From Thermaurantiacus tibetensis (GTDB lineage Bacteria > Pseudomonadota > Alphaproteobacteria > Sphingomonadales > Sphingomonadaceae), in assembly GCF_015354055.1 (NCBI RefSeq), contig NZ_JACHTM010000003.1, forward strand, positions 62,001 to 126,000: DNA of 64,000 nt. Direction: 5' to 3'. The position numbers were made by a program, and so were the translations under genes. The stretch's first letter is position 1; each line of letters begins with the position of its first letter. Positions 1-9,747 of the stretch are shown piece by piece. Below the pieces are notes generated by a model, which saw nothing but the letters and a program-made list of their open reading frames with translations, was not told the origin of the DNA and did no database searches.

Positions 1-2
1 GC

Positions 3-3000
3 CGCGACATCGCGGTCGAGGTCCGGTCGGGGCCGCTGCTGCTCGACGACGCCCGCGCCGGAGACGACGTGCGGATCGCGGCCGCGGGCGATGTCTTCGT
101 CCTCGAGGCCGCCGCGCTCGGCAACGGGCCGGATGACGAAGGCGACGGCGCCCGCCTCCTGCTCTCCGGGGCATCGGTCGATGCCCAGACGCTCGCCGCC
201 ACCGGCGACATCGGGGTGCTCGCCCGCAGCGGCGCGGCGCGGCTCGGCGTGAACCCCGGCGCCAGCGTCACCGCCGGCGGCAGCCTCGAGGTGACCGGCA
301 CCCAGGTCACGATCGCGGCCGACACCGACATCGGCCTCGACATCCGCCTGACCGCGACGGCCGGCGACATCGGCGGCGGCACGCTTGCCGCCGTGCGCGA
401 TCTCGCGCTTGCTGCCACCGGCGACATCGCGCTTGCCTCGGCGACTGCCGGGCGTGACCTCGGCCTCGACGCCGGCGAAGGCGTGAACGTCGGGACCGCG
501 ACCGCCGGCCGGGACCTTGCCGCGCGCGGTGCAGCGCTTGCGCTCGGCGCGCTTGCCGCCGGGCGCGACATCGACCTCGAGACGACGCGCGACGACCTCG
601 CCCTCTCCGGCGGGCTCGCCGCCGCCGGCAACCTCCGGCTGGTCTCGGCGGCTGCCCTCTCCGCTGCCGGCCCGCTCTCGGCAGGGGGAGAGGTCACGCT
701 GCGTGCCCGGGACGATGCCCCCGCGGGCGTGATGGCGCTTGCGACCGTGACGGCCGGCGGCAACCTCGACGCGCGCGCCTGGACGGTCAGGGCGACGAGG
801 CTTGCGGCCGGCGGCTCGGCGCGGGTGACGGGCACGGGGCCGGGGAGCATCGAGGCCGACGAGATCGTCGCCGATGACGACGTCGACCTCGAAAGCCCGT
901 CGATCCGGGTCGGCCTCGTCCGTTCGACCGGGCTCGGGCCCGACACGGACGGCGACGGCTTCAACGTGCGCTTGGCCGGCGGGCTCGGCGATTTCGGCGC
1001 AATCGAGGCGCCGACCGACATCCGCGCGCGCATGACCGGGGCGCTTGCGATCGCCGATGCAACCGCCGGCCGCGACGCCGACCTCGAGGCGGCGAGCCTC
1101 CGCATCCTGACGCGCGCAACGGGCCTGGTTGCCGGGCGCGACGCGCGGCTGGTCGCGGCCGGTGCGCTGGAGGCGGGCCGCGTCTCGGCGGGCGACGACG
1201 TGACCATGGAGGCGGGAGGAGCAGCGGCGCTCGGCTCGGTCGAGGCGCGCGGCGACGGCGCGGACGCCGAAGGTGACGGAGCGAACATCCGCCTGGTTGC
1301 AGCCGGCGCCGACGCGCTTGCGCTCTCGGCCCCCGGCGACATCGCGGTCGATGCCACGACCGGCCCGGCCACCCTCGGCCGCGACGGCGGGGTGACCGCC
1401 GGCCGCGACCTCGCGGTCACGGGCACGACGCTCGACCTCACCGAGGCGAGCGCCGGGCGCGACCTCAGCCTTGCCGCAACCGCCGGCGACATCGTCGGCC
1501 CGGCCTTCGCAGCCGTCCGCGACCTCGCGCTTGCCGCCGCGGGCCGGATCGAGGCGTCGACCGTGACGGCCGGGCGCGACCTCGACCTTGCCGCCGGCGG
1601 CAGCCTCGAGATTCTCGACACGGCTGCCGCCGGTCGCGACGCGCGGCTGGCGGGCGCGTCGGTCCTCGGGCCGCTCGGCTTTCCGTTCAGCATCGCAGCC
1701 GGGCGCGACATCCGCATCGAATCGACGGCCGGCGATGTCAGCGTGCGCGCGACTGCCGGCGACGACGTCAGCGTGCGCGCGGCCGGCACGCTCGTCCTCG
1801 CGGCAACCGCCACCGGCGAGGGCGAGGACGCGGAAGGCGACGGCAGCCGGATCCTCGCCGAGGCGGCGGGCGCGGCCTTCCTCGAGGCCTCGAGCGCGGC
1901 CGGCGACTTCGATCTTGCCGCGCTCGGCAGCGTGCAGGCGCTCGCCGCGCCCACCGCTGGCGGCAGCCTGCGCATCACCGGCGCCGAGGTGCAGCTGCCG
2001 CTGGGCGCGACCGCCGGGACCGATGCCGAGATCCGGGCGACCGGGGGCCTCCTGTTCACGTCGGGCCTCGTCCGCGCCGGCCGCGACATCGCACTTGCCG
2101 GCGCCGACGGCGACCGGGTGAACGTGGGCGGCACAGGGCTCCTGGCCGGCCGCGACATCGCCGTCTCCGGGGACGAGATTGCCTTGAACTCCGGCGTCCT
2201 GCTCGCCGCGGGCCGCGATGCGCGTCTCCTGGCCACCGGCTTCATCGGCACGCGCGGGGCGAGCGTCGAGGCCGGCCGCGACGTCGAGCTCGCAACGGAT
2301 CGGGGCATCAACTTCGGGCGCCTTGCCGCCGGTGACGACATCCGGGTTGCCTCGAGCGCCAACCTCGTGCTGGGCGAGGAGGTGCTGACCACCGGCCTCG
2401 GGCCCGATACCGAGGGCGACGGCAGCACGGTCGGCGTCTCCGGCACCTTCGTCGAGATCGCGCGCGGCGCGTCTGCAGGCGACATGCGCCTCGAAGGCCG
2501 CGATGCCGTCTTCGCCGGCTTCCGCGACGGGTCGCCCGTCGCGCCGGGGCTGACGGCGGGGCGCGATCTCGTGGTGCGCAGCGACAGCGTTCGGCTCAAT
2601 CTTGCCGGAATCGGCCGCAACCTCGATGCCGAGGCGCGCACCGGCGGGATCGAGGTGGCCGGCAGCATCGCCGCGCCCGGCTCGGTCCGCCTCCAGGCCC
2701 TTCTCTTCGTCGACGTGGCCGGCGGGATCAGCGCCGGCGCGGATGTCGACGTGCGCTCGCGCGAAAGCCTCGTCCGGGTGGACGGGCCGGTGTCGGCCGG
2801 CGACGACCTCCGCCTTGCAGCAGGGGCGCCGGGGGTGCAGGCGGGCGCGCTCACCACCACCGGCCTCGGGCCCGACGGCGAGGGCGACGGGCCGGTGATG
2901 GAGGTGCGCGGCGGCACGATCACCCTCGGCCCGGTGACGGCGGCGCGGGATTTCCTCGCCGAGTCGCCGGGCGCGGTTGCCATCGAGCAGCTTGCGACCG

Positions 3001-4958
3001 TCCGCGACGCGCGGGTCACGGCGGCAAGCCTCGCGCTGGGGGCGACGGGCGGAATCGGCCGGGACCTCCTCGTCACGGCGACCGGCGCGGGCTTCACCGC
3101 GCCTGGGCCGCTTGCCGCCGGGCGCGACATCCGCGTGGAGGGCGCCGGCGACGTGCGGCTTTCCGCGCTCGAGGCCGGGCGCGACGTCGCGCTCGAGGCA
3201 GGCGGGAGCCTCGAGACCGGGGCGATTGCGGCGCCGGGGAGCCTTGCCGCCCGCGCCGCGCGCATGACGCTGGCCGGCGCGACCGTCGGCGGCGCGGCCA
3301 CGCTCGAGACGACGGCGGGCGAGCTGGCGCTTCCCGGCACGGTCTCGACCGGCGGCACGCTCCGGCTGCGCGCGCCCGAGGCAGCGGGCGGCATCCTCCG
3401 CCTCGGCCGGGTCACCGCCGGCGGGGCGGTCGATGCGCGCGCCTTCTCGATCCTCTCGGCGCCGGGCGGCGGTGTCGTCACGTCGCGCGGGAGCATCCGG
3501 ATGGTCGGCACCGGCAGCGCGACGATGGACCTCGAGGAAGTCGTCGCCGACGACGATGTCGATCTCGCAAGCCCCGTCATCCGCGTCGGCCGGGTGCTGG
3601 CCACCGGGCTCGGGCCCGATGGCGCAGGCGACGGGTTCAACATCCGCCTCGACGGCGGCACGGGCACGTTCGGAACGCTTGCCGCCCCCACCGACATCCT
3701 GGCCCGATTCACGGCGGGGCTCTCGCTCGGCGAAGCGACCGCCGGGCGCGACATGCTGCTCTCGGCCGGCAGCGGCCTGCTTGCCATCGGCCAGGCGACG
3801 GCGGCGGGGGTCGCAAGCCTGGTGGGCGGACGCTTCGAGCTGCGCGACCGCCTGGCCGGGCGCGAGGTCCGCTTCGTCGCCACCGGGCCGCTGCGCTTCG
3901 GCGGCGCCCCCGGCGGGCCCGGCTTCGTCGTCTCCGCGGCAGACATTGCCCGCATCGACGCGCCGGCCGGAATCTCCGCCTCGACCGGGGCGGTGCCGCG
4001 GGCGACCACGCCGCAGGGCCCGGCCAGCGCCGCCTTCGAGGCTGGCTTCGGAGTCGGCGGCACCGCCGACCTTGTCGTCGACCGCTTCGGCTTCGACCCG
4101 GCCAAGCAGCCGGTCTTCGGCTTCTACGCCGGGGCTGCCGCGCGCATCCGGGTGGTGGGCGACGTCACCCCGACCGAGGCCGGCGGCCGGCTCATCCTCG
4201 GCGCCAACCCGATCGAGGGGCTGACACCGGGTGCCGTGCTGGTGGCGGCAAGCCTGGGTGCCGGGGAACTCTTCCTGCAGGACTGCTACGCAGCGCTCGT
4301 GCCGCTCGCGAACATCTCGATCACTGCGCTCAGCAACGTGATCTTCGGTCTGGCAGACTTCCAGGTGGCCGTCGCTGCTGCCGATCCGGCGGCAATCGAC
4401 GTGCAGGCGGGCGCGCCGGGCCTGCCGCCGTCCCCCGCCGACGACCGGCTGTGGGTGGTCGCCGAGACGATGACCATCACGGCTCCGGGGCGCATCGTCG
4501 CCCAGAACACGAGCTCGGTTCCCGGCAGCTTCGCCGGGCTCGTGCTCGCCAACCGCCAGGCGGGCCCGCGGGTGCCGACCGTGCTCACCGTCAACGGCGG
4601 CAGCGTCGTCGATCTCTCCGGGGTGATCGTCAACGGCGAGGGCCGGGCCTTCTTCGGGCCGCAGGCCGCGCGCTCCGGCGCGATCCTGGCCGGAAACCCG
4701 GCAGCGCGGTTCAACGGCTGCAGCATCGGCGGCACCGAGAGCTGCCTGCCGCCGCTCGCCGACCCGGCGCTCGGCTTCCGCCTCGAGCAGTTCGCGCCGC
4801 TCGACCCCTTCGCCGGGGAGCCGGGTGCGCTGCGCGGCACGATCCTGCTCGAGCTTGCCGACCGCGGCACTTTCCAGGTGGGCGTCGAGGACGGCGCCAT
4901 CCTCATCCGCCGCGACGAGGAGGAGGATCGGCCCGACCGCCGGGCGCCCGGCCGCTAG
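3..4958 (+). CDS. Giant filamentous (beta-helical) adhesin/hemagglutinin-like protein, 5' end missing
   Basis: The frame is open from the first bases of the window, so the true start lies upstream; a GTG at 69 is internal. About 1,650 residues are visible. The chain is low-complexity, rich in Ala, Gly, Asp and Val, and built from hundreds of short strands with the recurring phrase TAGRDL/AAGRDI. This is typical of right-handed beta-helix filamentous hemagglutinins. Seven Asp-rich blocks of the form TGLGPDxEGDG recur near nt 120, 928, 1250, 1810, 2392, 2861 and 3603. A block of about 80 residues (nt 841-1080) is repeated at nt 3511-3750. No autotransporter barrel or LPXTG-like anchor is seen at the C terminus, so secretion probably uses a two-partner or separate exporter outside the window. 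The stop shares a CTAG palindrome with the convergent metallophosphoesterase. The family call is from architecture; ligand unknown. Confidence 0.85.
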   Translation, partial: RDIAVEVRSGPLLLDDARAGDDVRIAAAGDVFVLEAAALGNGPDDEGDGARLLLSGASVDAQTLAATGDIGVLARSGAARLGVNPGASVTAGGSLEVTGTQVTIAADTDIGLDIRLTATAGDIGGGTLAAVRDLALAATGDIALASATAGRDLGLDAGEGVNVGTATAGRDLAARGAALALGALAAGRDIDLETTRDDLALSGGLAAAGNLRLVSAAALSAAGPLSAGGEVTLRARDDAPAGVMALATVTAGGNLDARAWTVRATRLAAGGSARVTGTGPGSIEADEIVADDDVDLESPSIRVGLVRSTGLGPDTDGDGFNVRLAGGLGDFGAIEAPTDIRARMTGALAIADATAGRDADLEAASLRILTRATGLVAGRDARLVAAGALEAGRVSAGDDVTMEAGGAAALGSVEARGDGADAEGDGANIRLVAAGADALALSAPGDIAVDATTGPATLGRDGGVTAGRDLAVTGTTLDLTEASAGRDLSLAATAGDIVGPAFAAVRDLALAAAGRIEASTVTAGRDLDLAAGGSLEILDTAAAGRDARLAGASVLGPLGFPFSIAAGRDIRIESTAGDVSVRATAGDDVSVRAAGTLVLAATATGEGEDAEGDGSRILAEAAGAAFLEASSAAGDFDLAALGSVQALAAPTAGGSLRITGAEVQLPLGATAGTDAEIRATGGLLFTSGLVRAGRDIALAGADGDRVNVGGTGLLAGRDIAVSGDEIALNSGVLLAAGRDARLLATGFIGTRGASVEAGRDVELATDRGINFGRLAAGDDIRVASSANLVLGEEVLTTGLGPDTEGDGSTVGVSGTFVEIARGASAGDMRLEGRDAVFAGFRDGSPVAPGLTAGRDLVVRSDSVRLNLAGIGRNLDAEARTGGIEVAGSIAAPGSVRLQALLFVDVAGGISAGADVDVRSRESLVRVDGPVSAGDDLRLAAGAPGVQAGALTTTGLGPDGEGDGPVMEVRGGTITLGPVTAARDFLAESPGAVAIEQLATVRDARVTAASLALGATGGIGRDLLVTATGAGFTAPGPLAAGRDIRVEGAGDVRLSALEAGRDVALEAGGSLETGAIAAPGSLAARAARMTLAGATVGGAATLETTAGELALPGTVSTGGTLRLRAPEAAGGILRLGRVTAGGAVDARAFSILSAPGGGVVTSRGSIRMVGTGSATMDLEEVVADDDVDLASPVIRVGRVLATGLGPDGAGDGFNIRLDGGTGTFGTLAAPTDILARFTAGLSLGEATAGRDMLLSAGSGLLAIGQATAAGVASLVGGRFELRDRLAGREVRFVATGPLRFGGAPGGPGFVVSAADIARIDAPAGISASTGAVPRATTPQGPASAAFEAGFGVGGTADLVVDRFGFDPAKQPVFGFYAGAAARIRVVGDVTPTEAGGRLILGANPIEGLTPGAVLVAASLGAGELFLQDCYAALVPLANISITALSNVIFGLADFQVAVAAADPAAIDVQAGAPGLPPSPADDRLWVVAETMTITAPGRIVAQNTSSVPGSFAGLVLANRQAGPRVPTVLTVNGGSVVDLSGVIVNGEGRAFFGPQAARSGAILAGNPAARFNGCSIGGTESCLPPLADPALGFRLEQFAPLDPFAGEPGALRGTILLELADRGTFQVGVEDGAILIRRDEEEDRPDRRAPGR

Positions 4959-5833
4959 GCGGCAGGATAGGGGGCGGGACCGCCGGCGCGGTCGGCGGCG
5001 TGCTCGGCGAGGATGGGCGCGATCGCCTGCGCCATCCGCGTGTCGTGGCGGACGATCACGTCCGCGCCATCGGCCAGGCCGAAGTGGGTCACGAACTGCA
5101 CCCCATCCCAGACGTGGAGGGCAAAGCCCGGCGGCTCGTCGACCACCATCGGCCGGCCGTCGGGCACGGCAGGGTCGATCGGCGCGAGGTCGAGCGCCAG
5201 CTGCGGCGCCGAGGCCGGGCAGACCAGGAGCGGCCGCCCGGCGAAGGTCGTCGCCATGGTCCGGTGGATGTGCCCGGCAACCAGCAGCCGGACCTGCGGA
5301 TGGCGGGCGATGACCGCAGCAAGCCGCTCGGCCCAGGGCGCGTTGCGCGGTGCCGTCATCCAGGCAATGCCGGTCTCGACCGGGGGGTGGTGCAGCGCCA
5401 CGAGCGTCGGCCGGTCGGGCGCCTCGGCGAGCCGCGCCTCGAGCCAGCGTGCGCGCTCGGAGCAGAAGGCGCCGCTGTGCCGCCCCTCCTCCAGCGTGTC
5501 GAGCGCGACGATGCGGAGCCCGCCGATGTCGGCCGCATGGTGGACGAAGCCGTCATCGGCCTGCCAGCCGGGGAAGACGGCCGCGAAGGCCGCGCGGCAG
5601 TCATGGTTGCCGACGAGGAACCGGAACCGGAGTCCGGAGGCATCGAGAAGCGCGCGAAGCCTCGCATAGCCTTGTCCGTCGCCATGTTCGGTGAGGTCGC
5701 CCGTGGCGAGCACCAGGTCCGGCTGGAGCTCGGCAAGCCGCGCCAGCACGGCGGCCAGGCGGCGGGCGTTCTGCTCGTCGGGATTGTCCGGCTCGAACCC
5801 GATGTGGAGGTCGGTGATCTGGGCTATCCGCAT
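4955..5833 (-). CDS. Calcineurin-like metallophosphoesterase, CpdA-type (class III cyclic nucleotide phosphodiesterase-like)
   Basis: A 292-residue soluble protein with the dinuclear-metal phosphoesterase motifs in order: TDLHIG (residues 7-12), TGDLTEHG (about 44-51), GNHD (about 76-79), ALHHPP and GHIHRTM near residue 200. This order and length match the CpdA/Icc family, which hydrolyses 3',5'-cAMP, though relatives act on other phosphodiesters. It lies 100 nt downstream of, and on the same strand as, a class III adenylate cyclase, which strengthens a cAMP-turnover role by context. There is no signal peptide, so it is cytoplasmic. Its stop codon overlaps the stop of the convergent adhesin gene by four bases. 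Substrate assignment is inference; the fold is near certain. Confidence 0.9.
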   Translation of the reverse strand: MRIAQITDLHIGFEPDNPDEQNARRLAAVLARLAELQPDLVLATGDLTEHGDGQGYARLRALLDASGLRFRFLVGNHDCRAAFAAVFPGWQADDGFVHHAADIGGLRIVALDTLEEGRHSGAFCSERARWLEARLAEAPDRPTLVALHHPPVETGIAWMTAPRNAPWAERLAAVIARHPQVRLLVAGHIHRTMATTFAGRPLLVCPASAPQLALDLAPIDPAVPDGRPMVVDEPPGFALHVWDGVQFVTHFGLADGADVIVRHDTRMAQAIAPILAEHAADRAGGPAPYPAA

Positions 5834-5933
5834 GGCCCTCTGCCTCGGCGACTCGGTGGGCGGGCCGGAGTATGCCCGCGATGGGACGAATCTGCGTCAA
5901 TCATTGTTGCGCGGGGCGGAAGGGGCGCGCGGC

Positions 5934-8225
5934 TCACTTGCTCTCGGCCTCCGCCACGCCGTCCCAGCCTGCGCCCGGCGGGTTCGCGGCGAACCTTTCG
6001 ACCCGCGCCCGGTAGAGGGCGACAAGTTTCTCCAGGCCGAACGCGGGCGCGAGCGCGGCCAGCCGGTCGAGGTGCGCGGCCGCCTCCTCCCAGTGCTGCG
6101 CCCGGTAGCACTGCAGCATGGCCGCGTGGAGCTCCGCGAGCGCGCGGAACGCCGCCTGTTCCGCCATCTCCGGCGGGCCGAGCAGGGCGAAGATCGTCTC
6201 GGGGCGGTCGCGGCCCACCACCCGGAGCCGGTCGAGCTCGAGGAGCGCGAACCCCTCGAGGCGCCGCGCCGTCTCCTCGCCGATTGCGATCGTCACGCCA
6301 TAGGCCTTGGTCTGGCCCTCGATCCGGCTGGCGAGGTTCACCGTGTCGCCGATGAGGGAGTAGTTCAGCCGCTGCGCCGAGCCGATGTTGCCGACGCAGC
6401 AGGTGCCGGTGTTGAGCCCGATCCCGATGCGGACCTCGCCCGGCCACGGGCCGGGACCGCCGGCCTTCTCGGCGTTGAGCTCGGCAAGCCGCGCTACCAT
6501 CGCGAGCGTTGCGCGCGCGGCGTGCTCCGCATGGTCCGGGTCGTCGAGTGGCGCGTTCCAGAAGGCAAGGATGGCATCGCCGATATACTTGTCGATGGTC
6601 GCGCGATGGGCGAGCAGGATGTCGGTCATCGGAGTCAGGAACTCGACCAGGAAGGCGATGACCTCGCGCGGGCCCATCCGTTCCGACAGGCGGGAGAAGC
6701 CGCGCACGTCCAAAAACATGACGGTCATGTCGCGGTCCTCGCCGCCGAGCTCGAGCCGGCCGGGGTCGGCGGCGATCCGCTCGACCAGCTCGGGCGAGAG
6801 GTAGCGGTCGAAGGCGTTGCGGATGTAGGCGCGCTGCCGCTCCTCGCGCCAGAAGCTGGCGGCGGTGACCGCCACGTAGCTGCCGGTCGCTGCCAGCACC
6901 GGCCCGACCGGATCAAGGAGCAGGCCCCAGCGGCGGAAGGCAAGCCAGGACAGGGCGACGATGGCGGCGGTTGCCAGCGCGCCGATGATGCCGCTTGGCA
7001 GCGCACCAAGGCGCGGCAGAAGGAGCGCCAGCCCCAGCCCGAAGACGAGGAGCAGCAGCCGCTCGGCGCCGGCCGCCCAGTCCGGCCTGACCAGGAACCG
7101 GCCGAGGATCATCTGCTCGACCGCCTGGGCGTGCACCATCACGCCAAGCTCGCGCGCGCGCAGCGGCGTCGAGACGAGGTCGCGCAGACCCTGGGCGCCG
7201 GTGCCGACGAAGACGATGTGGCCCTCGAACAGGTCGCGCCGCTGGCTTTCGGAAAGCTGGCCTTCCATCAGCGTCCAGGCCGGCACCAGCCGCTCGGGCA
7301 CCGGCTCGGTGTAGTGCATCCAGAGCTCGCCACCGGCGTCGGTCGGGACCTCGAAGTCCCCGACCTTGAGGCCGACGACCGCGGCGTCCCCGCGCCCGCC
7401 GAGCTCGCCGCTGGCGTCGGACGCACGGATGAGGATGACCCCGGCCTGCTGCGCCACTCGGAGTGCCTCGAGCGAGAGCGCCGGAACCACGGTGTCCCCG
7501 ACGCGGGCGAGAAGGGGTGCGCGGCGGATGATGCCGTCGCGGTCGCCGGTCATGGTGAGGAAGCCCGCGCCGCTCGCCGCTTCCGCCAGCTCTGGCAGCG
7601 GGCTGATCGCGCCGGCAAAGACCGGGATGCTCGCCGGCAGGCTCCCGCCAATGGCAAAGCCGGCCGGCCGCTGCGGCGGCGGCCCGGTGGTCTCGCGGGC
7701 GAGGAAGAAGCCGAGTACCGAAGGCGCCCCGGCGAGCGCGGCAGCGAAGATGGCGTCGTGGTCGGCAAGGGCACGGATGTCGGCGAACGGCGCGCGCGCC
7801 TTCGGGTTGGCTTCGAGCATGTCCGCCACGCGCGCCGGCGAGGTCCGGTCGGGTTCGGCGAAGACGATGTCGAAGGCGATCGCAGCCGCGCCCGCCTCGG
7901 CGAGGAGCGAGGTGAGCCGCGCCACCTCGAGCCGCGGCCAGGGCCATTGCCCGAGCCGGGCGATCGTCTCGTCGTCGATGTCGACGATCCTGACCGGCGC
8001 GGGCGCGTAAGGGCGCGGCGCCGCGCGCTGGTAGGCATCGAACAGCAGCAGGCCGAGCTGCCGGAGCGGCCCCGCCTCGCTCCAGTGGAGCAGCAGCGCA
8101 AGCAGCGTCACGGCGACTCCCGGCAGCGCGGCGCCCAGCCGGCCGGGCAGGGCCAGACGCGGCGGGCGCGAGGGGCTCCGGTTTCCCCCGGTCGCCGGAT
8201 CGGTTGCTGTTCCGAACGGCCACAT
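5934..8225 (-). CDS. CHASE2-domain membrane adenylate cyclase (class III)
   Basis: 763 residues when started at the ATG at 8225; an ATG at 8291 would overlap the divergent gene. A membrane segment near residues 25-45 precedes an extracytoplasmic CHASE2 sensor (motifs VRIVDIDDETIARLG and AFDIVFAEPDR, roughly residues 60-340). Two or three membrane helices follow (about 360-440). The C-terminal cyclase domain (about 495-680) carries both metal Asp residues (FLDVRGFS near 506, KYIGDAILAFW near 550), the Lys expected for adenine selection, and the NLASR transition-state Asn/Arg pair, so it should be catalytically complete and make cAMP. The tail is alpha-helical. In alphaproteobacteria CHASE2 cyclases often neighbour FecR-domain and adhesin genes, as here. 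The signal sensed is unknown. Confidence 0.93.
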   Translation of the reverse strand: MWPFGTATDPATGGNRSPSRPPRLALPGRLGAALPGVAVTLLALLLHWSEAGPLRQLGLLLFDAYQRAAPRPYAPAPVRIVDIDDETIARLGQWPWPRLEVARLTSLLAEAGAAAIAFDIVFAEPDRTSPARVADMLEANPKARAPFADIRALADHDAIFAAALAGAPSVLGFFLARETTGPPPQRPAGFAIGGSLPASIPVFAGAISPLPELAEAASGAGFLTMTGDRDGIIRRAPLLARVGDTVVPALSLEALRVAQQAGVILIRASDASGELGGRGDAAVVGLKVGDFEVPTDAGGELWMHYTEPVPERLVPAWTLMEGQLSESQRRDLFEGHIVFVGTGAQGLRDLVSTPLRARELGVMVHAQAVEQMILGRFLVRPDWAAGAERLLLLVFGLGLALLLPRLGALPSGIIGALATAAIVALSWLAFRRWGLLLDPVGPVLAATGSYVAVTAASFWREERQRAYIRNAFDRYLSPELVERIAADPGRLELGGEDRDMTVMFLDVRGFSRLSERMGPREVIAFLVEFLTPMTDILLAHRATIDKYIGDAILAFWNAPLDDPDHAEHAARATLAMVARLAELNAEKAGGPGPWPGEVRIGIGLNTGTCCVGNIGSAQRLNYSLIGDTVNLASRIEGQTKAYGVTIAIGEETARRLEGFALLELDRLRVVGRDRPETIFALLGPPEMAEQAAFRALAELHAAMLQCYRAQHWEEAAAHLDRLAALAPAFGLEKLVALYRARVERFAANPPGAGWDGVAEAESK

Positions 8226-8289
8226 CCTTGCACTGTCGCACGAAAGAGGGCAACGGCAACAGGGGCGTGGGAAGCGCGGAGGTGGGTTC

Positions 8290-9747
8290 ATGGCGTGGGC
8301 CAGCCAGTCCGGGCGGAGGCGAGCGGCAAGTGGCTGGCGCGCGCTCTGTGCGGGCGTCCTCCTTCTCTGCCCCCTCCCCCTTGCAGCGCAGGAGGCGGTG
8401 CCCGAGGATCCCTTCGGCGCGTTCGAGCGTCCGAGAAGCCGCGAGGACGAGATCTCGATCGAGGCGACGCTCCAGGCCCGGGCCGAGGGCCGCGAGATCG
8501 TCATCTCCGGCTCCGGCGACCGGCAGTTCGATGCCGTGCTGCGGGCGCCCGACGATGCCGAGCTCAACCTGCGCTTCGCCCGCGACTCCGCAGCGGCGGG
8601 TGACCTTCTCTCGGCTGCCGCAGCGATCGAGCGGCTGCTGCTCGAGGAGCCCAACTGGCATGCCGCCCGCCTGCTCTATGCCGTCACCCTGTTCCGCATG
8701 GAGGATGTCGAGGCCGCCAGCCGCGAGCTCGACCTGCTCGACGGAGTCGAGCTCACGCCGCTGCAGCGGGCGGAGGTGGACAAGTATCGCCGGCTGATCG
8801 CAAGGCGCGACCAGCGCGTGAGCGTCTCGGGGTCGGTCAACCTTGGCCTTGCCTATGATGGCAACGCGACTGGGGCGATCGCCAACCTGGTCGATGTCGG
8901 CCTAGGCGGCGGGCAGAAGGACGATGGCCTCGGTTTCTCCGGCGGCGGCCGGCTGAAGCTGTCGGCGCGGCTGGCCGATGCCGAGCCGACCAGCGTCTTC
9001 CTGCTTGCCTCGGCGCAGGGCCGAAAGGACCTGTCCGGCCCCCGGTTCGAGACGCTGCTTGCCGACGTCTCGGCCGGGATCGCCGGCGAGATCGGCCCGC
9101 GCACCGCCTTCACTGCTGCCGGGCTGGTGCGGCACCTCGCGCTGTTTGCCGATCCCTACCTGACCGAATGGGGCGGCCGCCTGGCGATCAGCCGCCGGCT
9201 TTCCCACCTGACGACGGTGGATGCCTCGGTCGAGGTCACCGACCAGTCGTTCGACGAGCCGCTCCTTGCCGGGCTGGTGCCCGGGCTTGCTGCCGACGCC
9301 CGCTCAGGCGTGCGGGTCGCGCTTGCGGCCGGGCTTTCGCACCGGCTCTCCGGCGCGACCTCGCTGTCCGCCCAGCTGGGCTGGGAAGACAAGTCGGCCG
9401 ACTTCCGGCCGCTCGCCTTCTCCGGGCCGGGCTTCTCGGGGTCGCTGCGCCACCAGCTTGGCCGGGGCGCCTATTCGACGCTTGCCGGAAGCGTCCGCGT
9501 CCTCGACTTCAAGGCGCCTGACCCGCTGCTCGACGGGCGTGAGCGAAAGGAAACGCGAAGCTTCGTGCGCGCGGCGCTCGGGGCACCGCTGTCGGCCTTC
9601 ACCGATGCCGGTGCGACGGCCGATGTCCGCGAGGGGATGACCCTCGAGGCCGCACTGTCCTGGACCCGGAGGGACACCCAGCGACCCTATCTCGCCTACC
9701 AGTCGGTTGGCGGCGAGCTGCGGCTGATCTGGGTGTTCGGCGAATGA
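8290..9747 (+). CDS. Secreted TPR-domain protein with C-terminal outer-membrane beta-barrel
   Basis: 485 residues. A long N-terminal region with a signal peptide (hydrophobic stretch ALCAGVLLLCPLPLAAQ) is followed by about 100 residues of TPR-like helices (LNLRFARDSAAAGDLLSAAAAIERLLLEE region, about residues 95-170). From about residue 180 to the end the sequence alternates as expected for a transmembrane beta-barrel and ends in an aromatic-rich strand (RLIWVF). The architecture resembles TPR-barrel assembly modifiers such as Slam-like proteins, but I cannot assign that function. It starts 64 nt from the divergent cyclase gene and its stop overlaps the fecR-domain gene (ATGA), so the two are translationally coupled. 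It may help export or anchor the adhesin encoded nearby; this is inference. Confidence 0.75.
   Translation: MAWASQSGRRRAASGWRALCAGVLLLCPLPLAAQEAVPEDPFGAFERPRSREDEISIEATLQARAEGREIVISGSGDRQFDAVLRAPDDAELNLRFARDSAAAGDLLSAAAAIERLLLEEPNWHAARLLYAVTLFRMEDVEAASRELDLLDGVELTPLQRAEVDKYRRLIARRDQRVSVSGSVNLGLAYDGNATGAIANLVDVGLGGGQKDDGLGFSGGGRLKLSARLADAEPTSVFLLASAQGRKDLSGPRFETLLADVSAGIAGEIGPRTAFTAAGLVRHLALFADPYLTEWGGRLAISRRLSHLTTVDASVEVTDQSFDEPLLAGLVPGLAADARSGVRVALAAGLSHRLSGATSLSAQLGWEDKSADFRPLAFSGPGFSGSLRHQLGRGAYSTLAGSVRVLDFKAPDPLLDGRERKETRSFVRAALGAPLSAFTDAGATADVREGMTLEAALSWTRRDTQRPYLAYQSVGGELRLIWVFGE

Noticed and set aside
5691-8603. 970-codon open frame on the plus strand opposite the adenylate cyclase
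   Set aside because: Antisense shadow of a high-GC gene; Arg/Gly/Pro-rich composition with no domain, while the minus strand encodes intact CHASE2 and cyclase motifs.
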